From assembly GCA_964596695.1 (NCBI GenBank), contig CAZQVE010000008.1, positions 1 to 33,781 on the forward strand: a stretch of DNA of 33,781 nt, read 5' to 3'. The stretch comes from UBA2112 sp964596695 (lineage in GTDB: Bacteria; Patescibacteriota; Saccharimonadia; Saccharimonadales; Saccharimonadaceae). Below, in pieces: positions 28,269 to 33,781 of the stretch. How positions within the stretch are numbered: position 1 is the first letter of the stretch; every line of letters begins with the position of its first letter. A program made the translations under genes and the position numbers. The notes under the pieces are model-generated. The model saw only the letters and a program-made list of their open reading frames with translations. It searched no databases and was not told the origin of the DNA.

Positions 28269-29642
28269 TTATTGTTTCGTTACTCTCTCGATGCGTGACG
28301 GTATGCGAGCTTTTCGGAGCAGATCACCGAAATGACTGGTAATTCCTACGTTACCCACAAGCGTAATACCCTTTCCAGCTTTGTTTTCCGCGATTAGTTG
28401 ACGCAAGCCCTCTAGGCCATTTGCCGTGTCGTAGGGGATATAATCGACATCGTCGGATCCCGGAAAGATCGTTTCACCCGCTGATGCACTGACGCCACGA
28501 TGTAGTTGCACGACCCACGTGTATACACCGTCATATACCCATTCGAAGCGCACCGGACCGAGCTGATCACTCGCTTGCTTGTAGGTATCGTATACGGCTG
28601 ATTCCACATATTCGGGTAGCGCTACGATCTCTTGCTCGCCAACCATGAAGTTATCCCCGAAGCCACCAGTCCCCTCGATAAGCAGCTGGCCATCGGCACC
28701 CATGATACAAGCACCGCTAAACTTGGCATCAATACCGTCCTGTCGCAAAATCGTCGCGATGTTTTCACCGGTAGGATCCTCGGTTGCCATCAGTTTGAAC
28801 GGATCAACCCAGCCCTTGGTCGTCGTGTATAGTCCGGGCGTTTGCTTGTTAGGCGCGGTTCGTAGCCAGGACTCGTTATTTCCGGTAGGAGTACCGAAGT
28901 TAAAAGGCGCGACCGTACGGTTAAACACCTCTGTACGAGGTACTCGTAGGCCGATACTGTCTGCTACGAGTAGTCCGAATGTCTTATCACCTAGCATATC
29001 CGTCATGCGATTCGGCCAAGAAAGCTCTGCATGCAGGGGCGCACCATCTGCCTTTTCGGCCTCCCAGATGATCGTATGCTCGTCTTTGTAGCCGTGTCGG
29101 AGCGGGTGTACGCTGAACTCGATACGCGTATCGGGTCCAGCGGCGAACGTTGGTGCGAAGCCGTATACTTTTCGTATGACTTCGGATCCCATAGCGCGTG
29201 ACAGTTGAACCGTACCTGGCTTTTCGACGCAACGCGGCGTGTCGTGAGGTGCAAATTCAATGACATTGCCAAAGGCGACGCCAGAAACACCGCCGTCATC
29301 GATATCAACTGTTTCGTTAACGATCGTATGCAGCCCTTCGTTAGCGCGGGCGCGCAATGACGCCATGGCGTCTTCGACTCTTTTCAGGCCATAGTCGAAG
29401 GGCTTGCTTTTGGGGTCATTAGGGGCATAACTGCGTACATTGACGGATTCCTCGGTAGTATGGGCGAGCATATACTCGACAGCTGCTTCTTGCGAACCAA
29501 AGTCGTGATTCTGCTCCTGACCCTTGGTACGTGAGTATCGTTGATTACCGTCAACGTCATAACTAACAAATTGCGCAACATTATATCCACCGCTTGAAAG
29601 CCGATCCAGCGCCTGATCTTTGAAGTGCCGTGTTTCTGCCAT
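28269..29642 (-). CDS. large hypothetical protein with a PEP-synthase/ATP-grasp-like C-terminus
   Basis: 457 aa, function unknown. The N-terminal third contains NVRSYAPNDPKSKPFDYG, ETVDIDDGGVSGVAFGNVIE and FAPHDTPRCVEKPG. The C-terminal part ends with GPVRFEWVYDG and WVVQLHRG, a pattern like the end of PEP synthase ATP-grasp domains, in which an acidic strand pair and an Arg or His contribute to ATP and Mg binding. I infer an ATP-grasp-type enzyme with low certainty. ATG follows GGAGGGG by 3 nt; TATAAC about 20 nt upstream may be its -10. No TM segment is seen. It lies between the ribosomal block and the trpS operon, transcribed alone. Confidence 0.6.
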   Translation of the reverse strand: MAETRHFKDQALDRLSSGGYNVAQFVSYDVDGNQRYSRTKGQEQNHDFGSQEAAVEYMLAHTTEESVNVRSYAPNDPKSKPFDYGLKRVEDAMASLRARANEGLHTIVNETVDIDDGGVSGVAFGNVIEFAPHDTPRCVEKPGTVQLSRAMGSEVIRKVYGFAPTFAAGPDTRIEFSVHPLRHGYKDEHTIIWEAEKADGAPLHAELSWPNRMTDMLGDKTFGLLVADSIGLRVPRTEVFNRTVAPFNFGTPTGNNESWLRTAPNKQTPGLYTTTKGWVDPFKLMATEDPTGENIATILRQDGIDAKFSGACIMGADGQLLIEGTGGFGDNFMVGEQEIVALPEYVESAVYDTYKQASDQLGPVRFEWVYDGVYTWVVQLHRGVSASAGETIFPGSDDVDYIPYDTANGLEGLRQLIAENKAGKGITLVGNVGITSHFGDLLRKARIPSRIERVTKQ

Positions 29643-29720
29643 TACCCCTCCGTTGTTATAAACGTATTATTGCCGATGGACGTAGTAGACACAAGCATAA
29701 GCATTTTTATTGTGCGTAAC

Positions 29721-29750
29721 AAAAATACACTCCCGAGAGAGTGTATTTTT
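29721..29750 (-). terminator. terminator of the ribosomal operon
   Basis: AAAATACACTC / GAGTGTATTTT stem with T5 on the minus strand, and A-rich on the other side, so it may work in both directions. It follows rpsI. Confidence 0.85.
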
Positions 29751-29767
29751 GCTTTTGCGTAGTATGT

Positions 29768-30166
29768 CTATCGCTTTGAGTACTGTTCGCGTTTACGAGC
29801 ACTGCGTAGACCGTACTTCTTGCGTTCCTTTTCGCGAGGATCGCGTCGCAGAAACTCGGCTTTCTTCAGCGTACCGCGTAGGTCGGCCGCATCGACGGTA
29901 ATTGCCTTGGCGATTGCCAATTTGATTGCGTCAACTTGACCAGCCTTGCCGCCGCCTGATACAAGGACAGTGATATCGTAGTCCTTCTGCTTGCCGACGA
30001 GTGCTAATGGATCAGTGATCTCAGCGAGAAGCGTCTTGTTGCCTTCCAGGTAGTCGGCAGCTGGCTTGTCGTTAATAGTGATCGTACCCTTGCCACTATA
30101 CAAACGTGCGCGGGCAGTGGCGCTCTTGCGGCGTCCTAGACCGTAAAAATACTTCTTGTCAGCCAT
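29768..30166 (-). CDS. rpsI: 30S ribosomal protein S9
   Basis: 132 aa. YFYGLGRRKSATARARLYSG at the start and the basic end KKYGLRSARKREQYSKR are typical. The C-terminal Arg/Lys tail reaches the P-site tRNA. Its ATG shares one base with the rplM stop (TAATG), so the pair is coupled. Confidence 0.97.
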   Translation of the reverse strand: MADKKYFYGLGRRKSATARARLYSGKGTITINDKPAADYLEGNKTLLAEITDPLALVGKQKDYDITVLVSGGGKAGQVDAIKLAIAKAITVDAADLRGTLKKAEFLRRDPREKERKKYGLRSARKREQYSKR

Positions 30167-30615
30167 TATTTAACCTCAACTTTCTCTGGTGTTTGAGCAG
30201 CATGGTTATGCTCGGCACCGGCGTAGACCTTGAGCCGTTTCATACGCTCGTCTGCCAACTTGTTCTTTGGTAGCATGCCCTTAACGGCATTTTCGATAAG
30301 GCGCTCTGGGAATTTCTCGCGAACTTCCGCCAACGTAGCATCCTTGATACCGCCCGGAAAGCCCGAGTGGCGGTAGTAGATCTTACCCTTTTCCTTGTTG
30401 CCAGTCACGACGGTGTCCTTGGCGTTTATGACGACGACGTAGTCGCCCCCATCAACGTGCGGAGTGTACGTCGGTTTGTACTTACCGATTAGGTACTTAG
30501 CAATCTCCGTTGAAACGCGACCCAGTGGCGCACTGGCGGCGTCAATCAAGATCCAACGGCGTGAAACGTCGGCCGGTTTCTGTGAGAAGGTTTTTGTGGT
30601 GGTTACTTTACTCAT
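30166..30615 (-). CDS. rplM: 50S ribosomal protein L13
   Basis: 149 aa. The L13 signature includes WILIDAASAPLGRVSTEIAK, GDYVVVINA, KIYYRHSGFPGG and AVKGMLPKNKL. It overlaps rplQ by ATGA (30612-30615), an attachment to the alpha-operon end seen in several lineages. The N-terminus is about ten residues longer than typical. Confidence 0.97.
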   Translation of the reverse strand: MSKVTTTKTFSQKPADVSRRWILIDAASAPLGRVSTEIAKYLIGKYKPTYTPHVDGGDYVVVINAKDTVVTGNKEKGKIYYRHSGFPGGIKDATLAEVREKFPERLIENAVKGMLPKNKLADERMKRLKVYAGAEHNHAAQTPEKVEVK

Positions 30616-31073
30616 GCTTTTGCTCCTGCAGTTTTCTTAGGGGCAGTCCGCTTACTGGCGGATTTGGTCGCAACGGGCTTCGTAGTCTTTTTTGCCGGCT
30701 TCTCTACTGGCTTTAGCTCATCGACGAAGCCGATGGTTGCCATTTGGGCGCCGTCACCAACACGCAGACGCGTACGCTCGACTCGGACATGTCCACTCGT
30801 GCGACCCGTTAGTTGCGGTGCGATTTCGTCTACTAGCTTGAAGGCAGCAGCTTGTGTGCTCAGACCAGCGATAACGTGGCGACGATTAGCTAGGTCACCC
30901 TTTTTTGCTTTAGTAATGAGCTTCTCGATGTATCGGACGAGTTCTTTTGCCTTTGGCAGTGTCGTCTCGATCTCGCCATGCTCAACCAGGCTGGTTGCCA
31001 GACCCTTCATGAGGGCTCGGCGCTGGTCTCGTTCGCGGCCGAATTTGCGGCCTTTATATCCGTGGCGATGCAT
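30612..31073 (-). CDS. rplQ: 50S ribosomal protein L17
   Basis: 153 aa. The L17 body (1-115) has GRERDQRRALMKGLATSL, IETTLPKAKELVRYIEKLIT and HVRVERTRLRVGDGAQMATI. The C-terminal 35 residues are a Lys/Ala/Thr-rich extension not usual in L17. It follows rpoA with a 2-nt gap. Confidence 0.96.
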   Translation of the reverse strand: MHRHGYKGRKFGRERDQRRALMKGLATSLVEHGEIETTLPKAKELVRYIEKLITKAKKGDLANRRHVIAGLSTQAAAFKLVDEIAPQLTGRTSGHVRVERTRLRVGDGAQMATIGFVDELKPVEKPAKKTTKPVATKSASKRTAPKKTAGAKA

Positions 31074-31075
31074 CT

Positions 31076-31999
31076 CTAGAGCTCCAATTCCGCCAGTTTA
31101 TCTTTGACTTCATCAAGTGCCTTGCTACCAAAGCCCTTCAGCTCACGCAGGTCTTGCTCGCTCAGGGTAACAAGGTCGTGAACGGTACGGATATCGTTGT
31201 TGACCAGAGCATTTGCCGTACGAGCAGTCAGGTTTAGCTCCTCGATAGGAGTATTTAGCTCGGAAGATTCCTCGCTTTCGTCGTGACCAAGTGCTGGCGC
31301 GGCCTCAACGGTCGTGCTGCCAGCGAGTGCCGTGTATTGGTTAACCAAGATAGCGGCGGCTTCTTCGAATGCCTCACGAGGAGTAATCGTACCGTCGGTA
31401 TCGATGGTCAGTAGCAACTTGTCAAGGTTGGTCTCTTGGCCGACACGCGTGCTGTCAACCTTGTAGCGGACACGAAGGACAGGCGTAAAGACAGCGTCGA
31501 GAGCAATCATGTCGCTGTGGAGACGCTTGACAGAGCTGTCTTCGATCGTGCGGTAACCACGGCCAGACTCGACAACGAGATCCATGAGAACTGACTTCTT
31601 GGGGTCGTCAATCGTAGCGATAACTTGATCTTTGTTGACAACTTCAACGTCTGCCGACGTCTTGATATCAGCAGCGGTAACAGTACCGGCGCCTTTCTTC
31701 TCTAGACGCAGTTCAATCGGCTCGTCAGTATGAACTTTTAGCCGAACATTCTTGAGGTTCAGCATGATATCCACGACATCTTCTTTAACACCTGGTAGCG
31801 TCGTGAATTCGTGGGTAGCACCCTCTACGCGAAAGGCGACAATCGCGCCACCGCGGACAGACGACAGCAAAACGCGGCGCAAGCTATTGCCAAGCGTGTT
31901 GCCGTAGCCGGCGTGCATTGGTTCAATAACGAACTCGGCGCTCGTGGAGCTATGCTCGTTGACAGCGGCAAGTAATGGGTTGTGTATGACTTTTGACAT
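31076..31999 (-). CDS. rpoA: RNA polymerase subunit alpha
   Basis: 307 aa. The N-terminal dimerisation domain has FVIEPMHAGYGNTLGNSLRR and a full NTD to about 230. An acidic linker leads to the C-terminal helix-hairpin-helix domain (ELNLTARTANALVNNDIRTV, ELKGFGSKALDEV). Both parts are intact, so UP-element and activator contacts are possible. AAGGAG precedes the ATG in the 14-nt gap after rpsD. Confidence 0.97.
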   Translation of the reverse strand: MSKVIHNPLLAAVNEHSSTSAEFVIEPMHAGYGNTLGNSLRRVLLSSVRGGAIVAFRVEGATHEFTTLPGVKEDVVDIMLNLKNVRLKVHTDEPIELRLEKKGAGTVTAADIKTSADVEVVNKDQVIATIDDPKKSVLMDLVVESGRGYRTIEDSSVKRLHSDMIALDAVFTPVLRVRYKVDSTRVGQETNLDKLLLTIDTDGTITPREAFEEAAAILVNQYTALAGSTTVEAAPALGHDESEESSELNTPIEELNLTARTANALVNNDIRTVHDLVTLSEQDLRELKGFGSKALDEVKDKLAELEL

Positions 32000-32013
32000 G
32001 GGCGGGCTCCTTG

Positions 32014-32631
32014 TTAGCGCGAGTAATACTCGACGATTAGTTGTTCGTTGATATCCACCTCAGCTTCTTCGCGTTTCGGAAGGCCTGTGACGTCGATCTT
32101 GAGTTTTTTCACGTCGCTCTTCAGCCAGCTGAGGGGTACCTGCAGCGAGCTGTTAACGACTTCGTCAATGTTGCTAAAATAGCCGGATTTTACGCTCTTC
32201 GGACGGACAGTAATCTCATCGCCTGGTTTGACGCGGATTGACGGAATATCGACGCGGCGGCCGTTCAGCATAAAGTGACCATGACCGACAAGCTGACGGG
32301 CAGCACGACGGCTCGTTGCTAGACCGGCACGATAAACGGTGTTATCGAGGCGCAGCTCAAGAAGCTGTAGCAAGTTTTCGCCGGCAAGACCCGGGCGACG
32401 ACTCGCTTCAGTCATTAGTTTGGCGAATTGCTTCTCCAGTAAACCGTAGGCACGGCGAACCTTTTGCTTTTCGCGGAGCTGAGTCAAATAGAGACTTGGC
32501 TTTCCCTGACGACCATGGGCGTGTTGACCTGGAATACCGGTCTTTTTAACCATGATCTTGTGCGCCTTAGGGTGCAGTGCATAGCCCTCACGGCGCGACT
32601 GCTTAACGATAGGTGATGTATCTCGTGCCAT
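32014..32631 (-). CDS. rpsD: 30S ribosomal protein S4
   Basis: 205 aa. It has RRPGLAGENLLQLLELRLDN and the S4 RNA-binding domain (LATSRRAARQLVGHGHFMLN). The N-terminal part lacks the Cys4 zinc cluster of some S4 proteins. Its start shares one base with the rpsK stop (TAATG). S4 can autoregulate the alpha operon in other bacteria; no such site was looked for. Confidence 0.97.
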   Translation of the reverse strand: MARDTSPIVKQSRREGYALHPKAHKIMVKKTGIPGQHAHGRQGKPSLYLTQLREKQKVRRAYGLLEKQFAKLMTEASRRPGLAGENLLQLLELRLDNTVYRAGLATSRRAARQLVGHGHFMLNGRRVDIPSIRVKPGDEITVRPKSVKSGYFSNIDEVVNSSLQVPLSWLKSDVKKLKIDVTGLPKREEAEVDINEQLIVEYYSR

Positions 32632-33047
32632 TACGCTCTCCTCGCTCCCTTCGGTCGGACGCCGCCATGCGGAACGCCGGTGACATCGGTAATACTATCG
32701 ACGTTAATACCGGCACCGCCGATAGCACGGATAGCCGCATCACGACCAAGGCCGACGCCTTTGACGAACACGTCAACGCTCTTTAGGCCATACTGGCCGT
32801 TAGCGATTTCAGCGGCTTTTTCAGACGCCACCTGCGCAGCATAGGCTGTGCCCTTTTTGCTGCCACGGAATCCGCACGCACCGGCGCTGCTAGCCGCAAT
32901 GACATTGCCCTTTTTGTCGCTGAAGCTGACAATAGTATTGTTAAATGTTGCTTGAATATGAAGTTGTCCAGCGGGAACAGAACGGCGCTGTTTCTTGCGA
33001 GACGAAGTCCGCTGGCTAGCGGATGCTGTAGTAGTTGCTTCTGCCAT
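32631..33047 (-). CDS. rpsK: 30S ribosomal protein S11
   Basis: 138 aa. GQLHIQATFNNTIVSFSDKK and the C-terminal DVTGVPHGGVRPKGARR are diagnostic. It has a Lys/Ser/Thr-rich N-terminal extension of about 20 residues. It is 12 nt downstream of rpsM. Confidence 0.97.
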   Translation of the reverse strand: MAEATTTASASQRTSSRKKQRRSVPAGQLHIQATFNNTIVSFSDKKGNVIAASSAGACGFRGSKKGTAYAAQVASEKAAEIANGQYGLKSVDVFVKGVGLGRDAAIRAIGGAGINVDSITDVTGVPHGGVRPKGARRA

Positions 33048-33059
33048 TTCCGATCCTTC

Positions 33060-33446
33060 CTACGTCTTGGACGCCGATTTAGGTTGAGCACCGCCTACAG
33101 CGATTGCGCGACCCTTGCGAGTGCGAGCATTCGTACGTGTACGTTGGCCATGTACCGGCAAGCCGGCCTTGTGGCGCAGACCACGATAAGCGTTAACGTC
33201 CTTCAACCGTTTGATATTGTTTGTTACCTGACGCTGGAGGTCACCTTCGACGACGTAGTCTTTGTCGATAACGTCACGAAGTCGTTGTTCTTCAGCCTCG
33301 GTGAGATCCTTTACCCGAGTGGTCGGCTCAACTTTAGCCGCCGCAAGGATGTCTCGAGAGTGCTTCGAGCCGATACCGTAAATGTATGTCAGCGCGATAT
33401 GCACCTGCTTCTCTGCTGGGATTACAACCCCTGCAATTCGAGCCAT
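33060..33446 (-). CDS. rpsM: 30S ribosomal protein S13
   Basis: 128 aa. ARIAGVVIPAEKQVHIALTY at the start and GLRHKAGLPVHGQRTRTNAR near the end are diagnostic; the basic tail contacts P-site tRNA. It follows rpmJ with a 2-nt gap. Confidence 0.97.
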   Translation of the reverse strand: MARIAGVVIPAEKQVHIALTYIYGIGSKHSRDILAAAKVEPTTRVKDLTEAEEQRLRDVIDKDYVVEGDLQRQVTNNIKRLKDVNAYRGLRHKAGLPVHGQRTRTNARTRKGRAIAVGGAQPKSASKT

Positions 33447-33448
33447 GC

Positions 33449-33565
33449 TTAACCCTGCCTTTGCTTGTTCTTAGGTTTTTTCTTGTTGATCACTCGGAGG
33501 CGGCCTTTACGGCGAACCAACTGATCATCCGGACTGATTTTTTTGACACTTGCACGAACTTTCAT
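33449..33565 (-). CDS. rpmJ: 50S ribosomal protein L36, zinc-free form
   Basis: 38 aa. It starts MKVRASVKKISPDDQ and ends NKQRQG, with the RRKGRLRV core. The three Cys and one His ligands of the zinc form are replaced here (for example Ser-Pro-Asp-Asp in place of CxxC), so it is a C-minus variant. It sits between infA and rpsM, as in many bacteria. Confidence 0.95.
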   Translation of the reverse strand: MKVRASVKKISPDDQLVRRKGRLRVINKKKPKNKQRQG

Positions 33566-33608
33566 GAGCGCAACAAAAACTCCTAATTAATTAATATTTA
33601 CTAGCGAC

Positions 33609-33781
33609 TTACGCAGCCTGCGAAGGCCGCGGTTCGTCCCTTAGGCGGAAGCTGATTCTACCCTTTGTGAGATCATATGGGGTTAACTCAACTTCCACGC
33701 TATCGCCCGGCACCAATCGGATGTAATGCTTGCGCATCTTGCCCGATATGTGGCACAGAACGGTATGGCCATTCTCCAGTT
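33609..33781 (-). CDS. infA: translation initiation factor IF-1 (partial)
   Basis: Only the C-terminal 56 codons are in the window; the gene runs off the edge. It has GHTVLCHISGKMRKHYIR, LVPGDSVEVELTPYDL and TKGRISFRL of the OB-fold, then a DEPRPSQAA tail. IF-1 occupies the ribosomal A site during initiation. The gap to rpmJ is 43 nt. Confidence 0.95.
   Translation of the reverse strand, partial: LENGHTVLCHISGKMRKHYIRLVPGDSVEVELTPYDLTKGRISFRLRDEPRPSQAA

Noticed and set aside
1..33781. CRISPR array, prophage or insertion sequence
   Set aside because: No regularly spaced repeats, transposase, integrase or phage structural gene was seen.
1..33781. Recoded genetic code (UGA read as Gly, as in some CPR)
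   Set aside because: TGA ends several genes here and conserved proteins have no in-frame TGA at Gly positions.

Overview
The window looks like a chromosomal segment of a Patescibacteria (CPR) bacterium, most likely Candidatus Saccharibacteria (TM7). Reasons: compact genes with many short overlaps; an FAD-linked oxidase of the type common in that group; a ribosomal block infA-rpmJ-rpsM-rpsK-rpsD-rpoA-rplQ-rplM-rpsI with a zinc-free L36; many small orphan genes; TGA used as an ordinary stop; and several genes that seem to be translated from leaderless mRNAs. The assignment is inference from gene content; no database was searched.

Layout. 1-0.6 kb: a stand-alone 84-aa gene with its own promoter and terminator. 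0.6-2.3 kb: FAD-linked oxidase. 2.3-5.5 kb (minus): an orphan block with two related unknown proteins, an archaemetzincin-like metalloprotease and a 7-TM protein. 5.8-8.0 kb (minus): secE-nusG, two small membrane proteins, then rplK. 8.1-13.2 kb: a deaminase fused to a YunG-like domain, a GT2 glycosyltransferase, a YgjP-type metalloprotease, a P-loop ATPase and an orphan histidine kinase. 13.2-15.6 kb: SPFH protein and two gene cassettes stacked behind the 3' end of tRNA-Trp, with repeats and a broken tRNA-Trp copy. 15.7-20.2 kb (plus): a polyglucan operon (GT-B glucan synthase-like, GH57, GH15). 20.2-22.1 kb (minus): acyl-ACP desaturase, L33 and a putative 2OG-Fe(II) oxygenase. 22.1-22.9 kb: tRNA-Thr(GGT), a small membrane protein cassette, tRNA-Tyr and tRNA-Thr(TGT). 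23.0-27.5 kb: a second oxygenase-like paralogue, then TPR protein, HolB-like, RluA-family synthase, trpS, a 65-aa gene and an upstream leader. 27.5-29.6 kb: two large proteins of unknown function. 29.7-33.8 kb: the ribosomal/RNA polymerase block, cut by the window edge inside infA.

The strongest new observation is a complete four-segment transcription attenuator upstream of the 65-aa gene and trpS (about 27358-27514). It has a 25-codon leader ORF with a Trp codon, a protector hairpin, a perfect 10-bp antiterminator and a U-tailed terminator, and the promoter spacing predicts that the leader peptide is itself leaderless. Other points of note are the tRNA-associated cassette accretion at 14.1-15.6 kb, the archaeal-style glycogen cluster in a reduced genome, an acyl-ACP desaturase in a lineage thought to lack fatty acid synthesis, and two novel-looking domain arrangements (deaminase-YunG fusion; archaemetzincin with a 10-residue insertion between its zinc motifs).
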